Assembly: GCA_021325475.1 (NCBI GenBank)
Contig: JAJPHA010000079.1
Location: 1 to 34,232 of the forward strand
Origin: Rhodanobacteraceae bacterium
Lineage (GTDB): Bacteria; Pseudomonadota; Gammaproteobacteria; Xanthomonadales; Rhodanobacteraceae
Direction: 5' to 3'
Length of the DNA stretch: 34,232 nucleotides
Positions 1-8,731 of this stretch are shown here, one piece after another. Both the position numbers and the translations under genes were made by a program. Each line of letters begins with the position of its first letter. The stretch's first letter is position 1. Under the pieces are notes generated by a model. The model saw nothing but the letters and a program-made list of their open reading frames with translations. It ran no database searches and was not told the DNA's origin.

Positions 1-217
1 GGGGGGGATGGGGGGCTGAGAGGGGGGGAAGAGGGGTGAGGGGCGAGGGATGGGGGCTGAGGGCAGAGGGATGAGGGCTGAGGGCCGAGGGATGAGGGCT
101 GAGGGCCGAGGGATGAGGGCCGAGGGCCGAGGGATGAGGGATGAGGGATGAGGGCTGAGGGCTGAGGGCTGAGGGCTGAACAGCGCCTTCTTCTCCGCTC
201 ACCGCTCACCGCTCACC
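1..217. repeat. composite heptamer repeat element, locus A
   Basis: From about 44 to 177 the plus strand is a strict 7-bp tandem array of three variants (ATGAGGG, CTGAGGG, CCGAGGG), partly arranged as a 21-bp higher-order unit. Bases 1-43 are a degenerate G-rich version. It is followed by a small hairpin (GCTG-AA-CAGC near 175-184), a pyrimidine stretch, and three GCTCACC heptamers at 197-217. Every GGG is separated by four bases, the classical spacing for a G-quadruplex. The right arm lies inside the 3' end of the neighbouring minus-strand gene and contains its stop codon. No gene is visible in 1-198. The same architecture recurs at 27361-27529 and 31002-31078. Confidence 0.9.
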
Positions 218-1572
218 GACTCGTCCGCCGCCGCGAGCGCGGCGAGCAGCGCCTCGCGCGGCAGCTTGCCGGTGGCGTTGCGCGGCAGGGCGGCTACCCG
301 GCGCAGCGGCCGCGGCAGAAACACCGGATCCACCGCCGCGCACAGGCCCTGCCGAATGGCCGCTTCGCTCACGTCCGGCGCGACCACCAGCGCGGCCAGA
401 CGGCGCACGCCGCGGGCGTCCGGGTCGAGCGGAAAGATCACGCCGTCGACGACGCCGGGGATCGCCAGCAGGCGGCGATTGAGGTCGCCGAGCGAGGCGC
501 GTTTGCCGGCGATCTCGAGCAGATCGCCGTTGCGGCCGCGCAGTATAAATTGCTGCGAAGTCAACAATTCCACAATGTCTTGCAGCAGCACCGGCGCGTT
601 GAGGTGCGGCGCTTCCACCAGCGTGCCGTCGGGTTGCGGGCGCAGGCGCACGCCGGGGTGGAGCTGCCACGGCGCATCCTGCGCCGCGCGGCGGTGGGCG
701 ATCACGCAGGTTTCGGTCGAGCCGAAGATCTCGATCACGCGCGTGGCATAGCGCCGCTCGGCCTGCGCGGCCAGCGCCGGATCGAGCGGCGCGGTGGCGC
801 TGACGATGCCGGCGAGCGGCGGCAGCTCCGGTTCCGCCGCGAGCAACGCGTGCAGATGGATCGGTGTGGTCACGAGCAGGCGCGGCGCCGGCAGCGCGGC
901 GAGTGCGGCGGCGATGTCGGCCGGGAAAAACGGCTGGCCGCAGTGGATGGCCGCGGCGCTGCGCAGCGGCAGCAGGATCGACAGTTCCAGGCCGTACATG
1001 TGCTGCGGCGGCACGGTGGCGACGAGGTTGGGCGCGGCGTCGTGCGCGCACAGCCGTTCCGCGTTGAGCGCGCTGCTCGCGCACAAGCCGGCCCAGGTCT
1101 TCGGATGCGCCTTCGGTGCGCCGGTGCTGCCGGAGGTGAAGCCGATGGCGACGATCTGCGCGTCGGCCAGGTGCGGCACCGCGGTCGCGCCGCTCTCGCC
1201 GCGGTCCGGCGGCAGCACGAACAGCTCGCGCGGTGCGCCGTCGAACCTGCGCTCGGCGAGCGCATAGCAACCGGGATACGCCGCCATCACCTCGGCGATC
1301 GCGCGCGGCGCGCGCGACGGCGGCAACAGGTTCGTCTGCCCGGCGACGGCGACCGCGCAGAAGGCGACGAGGAAACGATAGCGGTCCTCGCACAGATTCA
1401 CGGCCTGACGGCCGGCGGGCAGCCGCGCCGCCAGCGCCGCGACCTCGGCCAGGAACGCGCCGGCGCGCACCGGCCTGCCGCCGCGCCAGGCCAGGCAACG
1501 CGCGAGATCGGGAACCGCGAGCAACGGCCGCGCCGGCGGCGCCGTCGGGCCGGCTTCGATGCGTGCGGACAC
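199..1572 (-). CDS. AMP-binding acyl/aryl ligase (ANL superfamily), 457 aa
   Basis: A stand-alone adenylate-forming enzyme expected to activate a carboxylic acid with ATP and pass it to CoA or an acyl carrier protein. The phosphate-binding motif TSGSTGAPK, the A5 motif EIFGSTE, the hinge region GRNGDLLEIAGKR and the C-terminal catalytic lysine motif NATGKL are all visible. At 457 aa it is shorter than acetyl-CoA synthetases and resembles the small ligases of aryl polyene/xanthomonadin-type clusters; that substrate class is a guess, since the rest of any cluster lies left of the window. I chose the GTG at 1572 because a GGAGGGGG stretch precedes it; the frame stays open further upstream but that part is antisense-like sequence inside tsaC. 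The last residues (SVSGER and stop) are encoded by the heptamer repeat of locus A. An AT-rich island at 541-585 breaks the codon pattern. Confidence 0.8.
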   Translation of the reverse strand: MSARIEAGPTAPPARPLLAVPDLARCLAWRGGRPVRAGAFLAEVAALAARLPAGRQAVNLCEDRYRFLVAFCAVAVAGQTNLLPPSRAPRAIAEVMAAYPGCYALAERRFDGAPRELFVLPPDRGESGATAVPHLADAQIVAIGFTSGSTGAPKAHPKTWAGLCASSALNAERLCAHDAAPNLVATVPPQHMYGLELSILLPLRSAAAIHCGQPFFPADIAAALAALPAPRLLVTTPIHLHALLAAEPELPPLAGIVSATAPLDPALAAQAERRYATRVIEIFGSTETCVIAHRRAAQDAPWQLHPGVRLRPQPDGTLVEAPHLNAPVLLQDIVELLTSQQFILRGRNGDLLEIAGKRASLGDLNRRLLAIPGVVDGVIFPLDPDARGVRRLAALVVAPDVSEAAIRQGLCAAVDPVFLPRPLRRVAALPRNATGKLPREALLAALAAADESVSGER

Positions 1573-1591
1573 CCCCCACCCCCTCCCCGAA

Positions 1592-2155
1592 CTACGTCCG
1601 AAAGACCTCTCCGCTGATGGCGTCGCGGATCGGCGTCGGCCGGTCGAGCCCGCCGACCGCGCCGTCGAGAATATACGCGAGTCCGTCGCCGAATGCCGCG
1701 CGCACCTCGGCGGCGCTGCGCGCGGGCGGCGCGCCGTGGCGGTTGGCGCTGGTCGACACCAGCGCGCCACCGAAGGCGCGGCAGAGCGCCGCGGCGAGCG
1801 GATGCGCGGTGACGCGCAGGGCGATGCCGGCGTGCGCGCCGGCGATCCAGGACGGCGTGTCCGGCGCGCGCGGGAACACCCAGGTGTGCGGGCCGGGCCA
1901 GGTCGCCCGCGCGCGCGCGACCGCCGCCGGCGGGGTGGCGGCGCGGTCGATATACTTTTCCACTTGTGCAAAATCCGCGGCGATCAGCAGCACGCCCTGG
2001 GTCGGCGGCCGTTGCTTGAGCGCGAACAGCGCCGCGAACGCGCGCGCATCCGCGGGATCGCAGCCGAGCCCGTAGACCGCCTCGGTGGGGTAGGCGATCA
2101 CGCCGCCGGCGCGCAACGCGGCGACCGCGGCGGCGAGCGCGGCGGCCTCGTTCAC
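1592..2155 (-). CDS. tsaC: threonylcarbamoyl-AMP synthase (Sua5/YciO/YrdC family)
   Basis: Makes threonylcarbamoyl-AMP from threonine, bicarbonate and ATP for the t6A37 modification of ANN-decoding tRNAs; cytosolic. The 187-aa product is the usual length of the short TsaC form without the extra Sua5 domain. Visible family signatures are the N-terminal GGVIAYPTEAVYGLGCDP segment and LVSTSANRHG near the C-terminus. Start is GTG 2155, which overlaps the topA stop as GTGA, so translation is probably coupled to topA. The TopA-TsaC-DprA neighbourhood is common in gammaproteobacteria. Two AT-rich islands (near 1672 and 1951-1974) stand out against the GC-rich coding sequence. Confidence 0.93.
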   Translation of the reverse strand: MNEAAALAAAVAALRAGGVIAYPTEAVYGLGCDPADARAFAALFALKQRPPTQGVLLIAADFAQVEKYIDRAATPPAAVARARATWPGPHTWVFPRAPDTPSWIAGAHAGIALRVTAHPLAAALCRAFGGALVSTSANRHGAPPARSAAEVRAAFGDGLAYILDGAVGGLDRPTPIRDAISGEVFRT

Positions 2156-4560
2156 GGCGCGGTGCGCGGCGCGCGTTTCTTCGCCGCGCTGCGCCGCGCT
2201 GCGGTCTTGGCCGGCGCCGTGTCCGCCGCGGCGGGGGCCGCGGCCGTTCTGCCGGCGCGGGCGCCGCGCTTCGGCTTCGCCGGCGCGGCGGCGAGCAGCT
2301 CGACACATTCGGCCTCGCTCAGCGAAGCCGGGTCACGGTCCTTCGGAATGCGGGCGTTCTTGCTGCCGTCGGTGAGGTACGGACCATAGCGGCCGTTGAG
2401 CACCTGGATGGCGCCGTCGCGGAAGCTCGCGATCACGCGGTTCTGCGCGCGCGTGGCCTTCTCGTGCAGCAGCGCGAGCGCGCGCGGCAGCTCGATGGTG
2501 TACGGATCGTCGCCGGCGGCGAGCGACGCGTATACTTTTCCGTGCTTGACGAACGGCCCGAAACGGCCGATGCCGACGCTGACCGTCTCGCCGTCCGGCG
2601 CGCGGCCGAGCTCGCGCGGCAGCTTGAACAGGTGCAGCGCGTCCTCCAGGGTGATGGTGTGCATGCTCTGGCCGGGGCGCAGGCTGGCGAAACGCGGCTT
2701 TTCGGCGTCGTCGCGCGTGCCGATCTGCACCATCGGCCCGTAGCGGCCGAGGCGCACGCTCACCGGTCGCCCGGAGGCGGGATCGACGCCGAGCTCGCGC
2801 GCGCCGGTCGCCTCGGCGCGGTCCACGGTCTCGCTCTTTTCCGTGACCAGCGCCTTGAACGGCTGCCAGAACTTGCGCAGCAGCGGCACCCAGTCCTCCT
2901 CGCCGCGGCTGACGGCGTCGAGCTCGTCCTCGAGTTTCGCGGTGAAGTCGTAGTCGACGTAGCGGGTGAAGTGCCCGGACAGGAATTTCGCCACCGCGCG
3001 GCCGACGTCGGTCGGACGGAACCGGCGATTGTCGAGGACCACGTACTCGCGCCCGAGCAGGGTCTGGATGATGCTGGCGTAGGTGGACGGCCGGCCGATG
3101 CCGTATTCCTCGAGCGCCTTGACCAGGCTCGCCTCGGAATAGCGCGGCGGCGGCTCGGTGAAATGCTGCTCGGCGAGGATGTCGGCGAGCGGCACCGCCT
3201 CGCCGATCGCGAACGCCGGCAGCTTGCGGTTTTCCTCCTCGTCGTCGCTCTTCTGGTCGCGGCCCTCCTCGTACACGGCGAGGAAGCCGGGATCGACCAC
3301 CGTGGTACCGCTGGCGCGAAACGCCGACTCGCCGCCGGCATCGAACTCCACCGACACGGTGTTGAGCGTGGCGTGCTGCATCTGGCTCGCGACCGCGCGC
3401 TTCCAGATCAGCTCGTAGAGCTTGCGCTGATCGTCGTTGAGGTACTGGGCCACGCTCGCCGGCGTGTGCAAGGCGGACGTCGGCCGGATCGCCTCGTGCG
3501 CCTCCTGCGCGTTCTTCGACTTGGCCCGATAGTGGTGCGGATGTTCCGGCAGCGCGCGCGGACCGAAGTCGCGTGCGATCACCTTGCGGATTTCCGCGAT
3601 CGCCTCGCCGGCCAGATGCACCGAGTCGGTGCGCATGTAGGTGATGAGGCCGACCGTGCCTTCCGCGCCGAGCGCCACGCCTTCGTACAGGCCCTGCGCG
3701 ATGCGCATGGTGCGGCTGGTGGAGAAGCCGAGCTTGCGCGCGGCTTCCTGCTGCAAGGTCGACGTGGTGAACGGCGGCGCCGGCCGGCGCTTGCGTTCCT
3801 TCGATTGCACTTCCGCCACCACCAGCCGGCCCTGCGCGGACCGGAGCAGGGCCTCGCGCGCCGCATGCGCGTCGCGTTCGTTGGCGAGGTCGAACTGCTC
3901 GAACTTCTTGCCGCGCAGGCGGACCAGGCGCGCGCGGAAGCGCTGCTCGGGGTGCGCGCAGTCGGCCTCGATCGACCAGTACTCGCGCGGCTTGAACGCC
4001 TCGATCTCCTCCTCGCGCTCGACGATCATGCGCAGCGCCGGTGACTGCACGCGTCCGGCGGACAGGCCGCGTTGCACCTTGCGCCACAGCACCGGCGAGA
4101 GATTGAAACCGACGAGATAATCCAGCGCGCGCCGCGCCTGTTGCGCGTTGACCAGATCGAGCGAGAGCGTGCGCGGATGCGCGACCGCCTCCTGGATGGC
4201 GTGCGGCGTGATCTCCGAGAACACCACGCGGTGCAGCTTCCTGCCGTCGAGCAGGCCGCGCGCTTTCAGGATCTCGGCGATGTGCCAGGAAATCGCCTCG
4301 CCTTCGCGGTCGAGGTCGGTGGCGAGGTACAGCGCCTCGGCCTTGGCCGCCGCCTTGGCGATCGCCTCGACGTGCTTCTCGTTCTTCTCGATCAGCTCGT
4401 ATTCCATGGCGAAGTCGCGCTCCGGATCGACCGCGCCCTCGCGCGGCTTGAGATCGCGCACGTGGCCGTAGGAGGCGAGGACCTGGAAGTCCTTGCCGAG
4501 ATACTTGTTGATCGTCTTCGCCTTCGCCGGCGATTCGACGATGAGCAGATTCTTGGCCAT
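2152..4560 (-). CDS. topA: DNA topoisomerase I
   Basis: Relaxes negative supercoils through a 5'-phosphotyrosyl intermediate. The 802-aa protein starts MAKNLLIVESPAKA, has the TOPRIM acidic motif DLDREGE at 82-88 and the catalytic tyrosine Y308 in ITYMRTDS. The C-terminus lacks the cysteine zinc fingers of E. coli TopA. It carries instead repeated C-terminal topoisomerase modules with the signatures GRYGPMVQ, GRFGPFVK and GRYGPYLT, then an Ala/Lys/Arg-rich tail of about 60 residues; this is the form I associate with xanthomonads and alphaproteobacteria. ATG 4560 is clear from homology, although no strong Shine-Dalgarno precedes it. The stop overlaps the tsaC start. Confidence 0.97.
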   Translation of the reverse strand: MAKNLLIVESPAKAKTINKYLGKDFQVLASYGHVRDLKPREGAVDPERDFAMEYELIEKNEKHVEAIAKAAAKAEALYLATDLDREGEAISWHIAEILKARGLLDGRKLHRVVFSEITPHAIQEAVAHPRTLSLDLVNAQQARRALDYLVGFNLSPVLWRKVQRGLSAGRVQSPALRMIVEREEEIEAFKPREYWSIEADCAHPEQRFRARLVRLRGKKFEQFDLANERDAHAAREALLRSAQGRLVVAEVQSKERKRRPAPPFTTSTLQQEAARKLGFSTSRTMRIAQGLYEGVALGAEGTVGLITYMRTDSVHLAGEAIAEIRKVIARDFGPRALPEHPHHYRAKSKNAQEAHEAIRPTSALHTPASVAQYLNDDQRKLYELIWKRAVASQMQHATLNTVSVEFDAGGESAFRASGTTVVDPGFLAVYEEGRDQKSDDEEENRKLPAFAIGEAVPLADILAEQHFTEPPPRYSEASLVKALEEYGIGRPSTYASIIQTLLGREYVVLDNRRFRPTDVGRAVAKFLSGHFTRYVDYDFTAKLEDELDAVSRGEEDWVPLLRKFWQPFKALVTEKSETVDRAEATGARELGVDPASGRPVSVRLGRYGPMVQIGTRDDAEKPRFASLRPGQSMHTITLEDALHLFKLPRELGRAPDGETVSVGIGRFGPFVKHGKVYASLAAGDDPYTIELPRALALLHEKATRAQNRVIASFRDGAIQVLNGRYGPYLTDGSKNARIPKDRDPASLSEAECVELLAAAPAKPKRGARAGRTAAAPAAADTAPAKTAARRSAAKKRAPRTAP

Positions 4561-4654
4561 GGGATTCGGGGCGGGCCGGGACGGCCTCTCTTTTTCCAGT
4601 GTGGTCACAGACCGTGTCGCGCTGTCAAGCGCGCGCGCCGACGAGCGGCGCGGC

Positions 4655-5788
4655 TCAGCGCGCCGGGCGCCGCGCGTAGCGCCCGTGCGCGGCGCTGACC
4701 ACGCCGTCGAGTTCGAGCACCAGCAGCATCGACGACACCGCCGCCGCCGGCAGGCCGGTGCGCGCGACCAGCACGTCGAGCGCGCGCGGCTCGTCGTCGA
4801 GCGCGGCGAGCAGGCGCGCGTAGTCGGGGTCGTCGGTGCGCGCGCTCGGCGCCGACACCGGCGCATCCTCGCTGGCGGCGATGCGCTCGCGCAGGCCCGC
4901 GGCGAGCGCACCGCCGAGGCCGCGCAATTCCTCGAGCACTTCCTGCGCGGTTTCCACCAGCTTGGCGCCGTCGCGGATCAGGCGATGGCAGCCGCGCGCC
5001 AGCGGGTTGTGGATCGAGCCGGGAATCGCGAACACCTCGCGTCCGGTCTCGTTGGCCAGGCGCGCGGTGATCAGCGAGCCGGATTGCAACGACGCCTCCA
5101 CTACCAGCGTGCCGAGACTCAAACCGGCGATGATGCGGTTGCGACGCGGGAAGTGTTCGGGCTTGCCGGGCGTGCCCGGCGGAAACTCGGACACCAGGGC
5201 GCCGGTCGCGGCGATGCGCGCGGCGAGCGCCTCGTGCCGGCGTGGATAGACGAGATCGGGGCCGGTGCCGAGCACGGCGACGGTCCTGCCGCCGGCGTCG
5301 AGCGCGGCGGCGTGCGCGGCGCCGTCGATGCCTTCGGCCAGACCGCTGGTGACGACCAGACCGGCCTCGACCAAGGCTTTGGCGAACGCGCGCGCGTTGG
5401 CGAGCCCCGCCGCGCTCGCGCCGCGCGCGCCGACGATCGCGAGCTGCGGCGCCCACAACAGCGCCGGATCGCCGGCGACGAACAAGGCCGCCGGCGGATT
5501 CTGGCTGTCGCGCAGCAGACTCGGATAGTCGGCGCTGGTCCACACCACCAGCCGATGCTCGCCGGCCGCGAGCCAGGCACGATCGCCCGCGAGCCGGGCC
5601 GCATCCGGCGCGGCGAGCCAGGCGCGCGCCGGCTCCGGCGTCGCCGGATCGTGCCGGCAGGCCGCGAGCGCGGCGGCGGCCGAGCCGTGGCGCCCGATGA
5701 GCTCGCGCAGCGCTGCCGCGCCGAGCGCGGGCGCGCGCAGCAGCACGAGCCAGGCATGCAATTCGTCGTCGGCCAGTTCGATCGGCAT
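4655..5788 (-). CDS. dprA: DNA-processing protein DprA
   Basis: Loads RecA on incoming single-stranded DNA during natural transformation. The 377-aa product has the usual order: an N-terminal SAM-like segment, a Rossmann-like DprA core with IVGARGASAAG, SGLAEGIDGAAHAAAL, LGTGPDLVYPRRH and EASLQSGSLITARLA, and a C-terminal winged-helix segment (RLLAALDDEPRALDVLVART) ending near the stop. ATG 5788 begins MPIELADDEL. It lies between a LysM protein gene and topA, as in many gammaproteobacteria (compare PA0020-dprA in Pseudomonas). The organism is therefore likely to keep some competence machinery. Confidence 0.95.
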   Translation of the reverse strand: MPIELADDELHAWLVLLRAPALGAAALRELIGRHGSAAAALAACRHDPATPEPARAWLAAPDAARLAGDRAWLAAGEHRLVVWTSADYPSLLRDSQNPPAALFVAGDPALLWAPQLAIVGARGASAAGLANARAFAKALVEAGLVVTSGLAEGIDGAAHAAALDAGGRTVAVLGTGPDLVYPRRHEALAARIAATGALVSEFPPGTPGKPEHFPRRNRIIAGLSLGTLVVEASLQSGSLITARLANETGREVFAIPGSIHNPLARGCHRLIRDGAKLVETAQEVLEELRGLGGALAAGLRERIAASEDAPVSAPSARTDDPDYARLLAALDDEPRALDVLVARTGLPAAAVSSMLLVLELDGVVSAAHGRYARRPAR

Positions 5789-5870
5789 GGGGGCAGTGTA
5801 GAGGGCGGCCGCGTAGACGCAAACGGCGCGGTCGCCCGCGCCGTTCGCTCCGCTCCCGACCCCGGGACGG

Positions 5871-7055
5871 CTAACGATGATCCGGTTCGTACAGGCGATC
5901 GTCGAGGTGCACCGGCCGGATGCCGTCCATCACCAGGCCGTAACTGACCCGATCGAAGGTGCGGAAGATCATCACGTGGCCGACGTACTCCTCCGGCAAC
6001 TGCACTTCGGCGTCCTTCGGATGGAAGAAGGCCTCGGTGCCGAGCTCGGGATAGTCGGTGCGATCCTGCACCACGTCGCCGGGCGTGAAGATCGAGTACA
6101 CCTGGCCGTTCTCGACGCCGTCGGTCGCGCCGTTCGACAGCGCGACGACCTGCAGGCGGCCGACCGCGTTCAGCGCGTCGTAGCCGGAGAAGGCGATCAC
6201 GCGCATGTCCGCCGGCACCTGCTTCGGCGGATGCGGCACGTACTGGTAGTCGTAGTGGAGATTGTCGACCGGCAGCACGTAGTCGCCCGGCACGATCTCG
6301 ATGTCGGCGGTGACCACGACCACCGAGGCCGGATTGCCGGGCTTGGTGACGCGCACGGTGCCGTATTGCAGCACCTCGTAGCCGAGGAAATGCACGTCGC
6401 CGTGCAGGGTGAAATGATCGGGACCGTGGTGCCAGAGCATGTCCGGGCGCCCGTCGCGGCGGTCCATCGATTGCCGGTAGACGCGCGCCGGACCGCCGTC
6501 CTTGGAGGTGATCTCGTAGTAGCGCCCGAGCGGACGCACCAGCACGAACTGCTGTCCGGGCTGGCCGTCCAGCCCGCGCACGTACAGGAGCTGGCCGACC
6601 GTGCCGTTCAAGTGATGATCCTCGATCGCGACCACGTGCGGCGCGGTCTTGAATTCATCCTCGCCGACCAGGCGCGGCTTCTTCAGGAAATCCTCGATCG
6701 CCGACAGCGGCAGCGGCTTGACGGCTTCCTCGAGCGGCTCGGCGCGCACGTGCGGACCGACGCCGCCGCTGCCGCCGGGGCCGGCGTTGCTCAACACCGG
6801 CCGACCGCCGACGTAGGCGAGATTGATGACGTCGCCGGGATAGATGAGGTGCGGATTGGCGATCTGCGGATTCGCCTGCCACACCTCGGGCCATTGCCAG
6901 GGATTCTTGAGGAAGCGCGCCGCGATGCTCCACAGCGTGTCTCCCTTGCGCACCGTGTAGCTATCGGGGTGTTGTTGGTTGAGTTCCACCGTCGCGGCAA
7001 AAACCGAGAGGGTGAGCAGCAATCCGGCACAAACCGCAGGTAGTTTTTTAAGCAT
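5871..7055 (-). CDS. secreted LysM-domain protein, 394 aa
   Basis: Probable envelope protein that binds peptidoglycan. Residues 1-21 (MLKKLPAVCAGLLLTLSVFAA) form a signal peptide. A LysM domain follows at about 32-80 (SYTVRKGDTLWSIAARFL, then NPHLIYPGDVI). The rest is a long C-terminal domain of unknown function rich in beta-strand-like segments. It matches the conserved LysM gene next to dprA and divergent from def (PA0020-like). I prefer ATG 7055; a TTG at 7064 has AGG only three bases upstream, while ATG 7055 has the same AGG twelve bases upstream, so the start is slightly uncertain. Function beyond wall binding is unknown. Confidence 0.88.
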   Translation of the reverse strand: MLKKLPAVCAGLLLTLSVFAATVELNQQHPDSYTVRKGDTLWSIAARFLKNPWQWPEVWQANPQIANPHLIYPGDVINLAYVGGRPVLSNAGPGGSGGVGPHVRAEPLEEAVKPLPLSAIEDFLKKPRLVGEDEFKTAPHVVAIEDHHLNGTVGQLLYVRGLDGQPGQQFVLVRPLGRYYEITSKDGGPARVYRQSMDRRDGRPDMLWHHGPDHFTLHGDVHFLGYEVLQYGTVRVTKPGNPASVVVVTADIEIVPGDYVLPVDNLHYDYQYVPHPPKQVPADMRVIAFSGYDALNAVGRLQVVALSNGATDGVENGQVYSIFTPGDVVQDRTDYPELGTEAFFHPKDAEVQLPEEYVGHVMIFRTFDRVSYGLVMDGIRPVHLDDRLYEPDHR

Positions 7056-7191
7056 GGCTGCCAATTACCTGATTCCCCAAGGGCTTCGCGAGTGTATACG
7101 AATTCTTTACCGGAGAAAATGACCGCCGTCCCGGATTTCGCCTTCGCTTCGCGACGGCGGCCGCACCATCGCGCCAAGTATCGAATTGGCG

Positions 7192-7197
7192 TAGAAT
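7192..7197 (+). promoter_or_regulatory. candidate -10 element for the def operon
   Basis: TAGAAT followed by a T-rich stretch (AATTTTTCG) in an otherwise GC-rich divergent intergenic region of 221 bp between the LysM gene and def. No convincing -35 hexamer lies 17 bp upstream (TCGCGC). On the other strand a GTATAC near 7091 could be a -10 for the LysM gene. Confidence 0.3.
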
Positions 7198-7276
7198 TTT
7201 TCGTCGGTCGGCGCGCGCGGCGCCACGCCTCGTGCCGACCTTGCGGCGGCCGCACCGAACCACCATAGTGAGCTCC

Positions 7277-7780
7277 ATGCTGAAGATCCTGGAATTCCCC
7301 GACCCGCGCCTGCGCATCAAGGCCGAGCCGGTGCGCGTGTTCGATGCGGCGCTCGGCGAGTTGATTGACGCGATGTTCGCGACCATGTACGCGGCGCCGG
7401 GGATCGGTCTGGCCGCGACCCAGGTCGACGTGCACAAGCGTCTGCTCGTGCTCGATGTCTCCGAGGAGAAGAACCGGCCGCTCACGCTGATCAATCCGAC
7501 CATCCTCGCGCGCGAGGGCGCGCAGGTGTACCAGGAGGGCTGCCTGTCGGTGCCCGGCATCTTCGCCGAGGTCGAGCGCGCCGAGCGTATCGTGGTCGAG
7601 GCGCAGGATCGGCACGGCGCGCCGTTCCGGCTCGAGGCCGACGGCCTGCTCGCGGTGTGCATCCAGCACGAGATGGACCATCTCGTCGGACGGCTGTTCG
7701 TCGATTATCTCTCGCCGCTCAAGCGCGAGCTGGTGCGCAAGAAGCTCGAGAAGCAGCGCCGCGCCGCGCCGGCGGCCTGA
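7277..7780 (+). CDS. def: peptide deformylase
   Basis: Removes the formyl group from the N-terminal methionine of new proteins using a metal ion. All three family motifs are intact: GIGLAATQ (42-49), EGCLSVP (87-93, metal ligand C89) and HEMDH (131-135, two histidine ligands and the catalytic glutamate). The 167-aa length is normal. ATG 7277 is chosen because [12 protein letters not shown] is the standard N-terminus; an in-frame ATG at 7232 would add 15 non-conserved residues. It is followed after six bases by fmt, the enzyme that adds the formyl group. Confidence 0.98.
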   Translation: MLKILEFPDPRLRIKAEPVRVFDAALGELIDAMFATMYAAPGIGLAATQVDVHKRLLVLDVSEEKNRPLTLINPTILAREGAQVYQEGCLSVPGIFAEVERAERIVVEAQDRHGAPFRLEADGLLAVCIQHEMDHLVGRLFVDYLSPLKRELVRKKLEKQRRAAPAA

Positions 7781-7786
7781 CGCCGC

Positions 7787-8731
7787 ATGGCGCCGCCGCT
7801 GCGTCTGGCCTTCGCCGGCACGCCGGAGTTCGCCGTGCCGCATCTGGCCGCCTGCCGCCGTGACGGCGTGGACATCGTTGCCGTGTATACCCAGCCCGAC
7901 CGGCCGGCCGGGCGCGGCCGCCGGTTGCAGCCGAGTCCGGTCAAGCAGGCGGCGATCGAGGCCGGTCTGCCGCTGCGGCAACCGCGCACGCTGCGCGACC
8001 GCGCGGTGCAGCGCGAGCTCGCCGTGCTCGAGCTCGATCTGCTCGTCGTCGTCGCCTACGGCCTGATCCTGCCGGAAGCCGTGCTCGGCAGCCCGCGGCT
8101 CGGCTGCTGGAACGTGCACGCCTCGCTGCTGCCGCGCTGGCGCGGCGCCGCGCCGATCCAGCGTGCGCTGCTCGCCGGCGACCGCGAGACCGGCGTGTGT
8201 CTGATGCAGATGGAGGCGGGGCTCGACACCGGCCCCGTGCTGCTTTCGCGCGCGCTCGCGATCGCCGCCGACGATACCGCCGGCACCTTGCACGATCGCC
8301 TCGCCGCGCTCGGCGCGGCGCTGCTCGGCGAGGCGCTCGAGCGCACCCTCGCCGGCGAGCGGCTCGCGCCGCGGCCGCAGCCGGACGAAGGCGTCTGCTA
8401 TGCGGCCAAGCTCGACAAGGCCGAGGCGCGGCTCGACTGGCGCGAGCCGGCGGTGTTGCTCGAACGCAAGGTGCGCGCGTTCGATCCCTGGCCGGTGGCG
8501 GAAGCCGAACTCGCCGGTGAGCGGTTGCGCATCTGGCGCGCGACGGTGGCGGCGGAGGCGGCGAACGCCGCGCCGCCCGGCACGATCCGCCGCGCCACGC
8601 GCGAGGGCATCGACGTGGTCTGCGGCGCGGGCGTGCTGCGGATTCTCGAAGTGCAGCGCGCCGGCGGGCGCCGCATCGCGGTCGCGGACTATCTCAACGC
8701 CCGTCCCGACCTGCGTCGGCTGGCGTCGTGA
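7787..8731 (+). CDS. fmt: methionyl-tRNA formyltransferase
   Basis: Transfers formyl from 10-formyl-tetrahydrofolate to initiator Met-tRNA. The 314-aa protein shows the N-terminal formyltransferase domain with FAGTPEFA, the SLLP folate-binding signature (113-116) in [17 protein letters not shown], and the catalytic triad N109, H111 and D147. The C-terminal OB-like domain follows. Its stop overlaps the rsmB start by four bases (GTGA), so def-fmt-rsmB forms one transcription unit, as in most gammaproteobacteria. Confidence 0.98.
   Translation: MAPPLRLAFAGTPEFAVPHLAACRRDGVDIVAVYTQPDRPAGRGRRLQPSPVKQAAIEAGLPLRQPRTLRDRAVQRELAVLELDLLVVVAYGLILPEAVLGSPRLGCWNVHASLLPRWRGAAPIQRALLAGDRETGVCLMQMEAGLDTGPVLLSRALAIAADDTAGTLHDRLAALGAALLGEALERTLAGERLAPRPQPDEGVCYAAKLDKAEARLDWREPAVLLERKVRAFDPWPVAEAELAGERLRIWRATVAAEAANAAPPGTIRRATREGIDVVCGAGVLRILEVQRAGGRRIAVADYLNARPDLRRLAS

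Noticed and set aside
1573-1971. N-terminal extension of the AMP-binding protein to 590 aa
   Set aside because: The extra 133 residues are Arg/Ser-rich antisense-like sequence overlapping tsaC; a GTG with a strong ribosome-binding site at 1572 gives the normal domain start.
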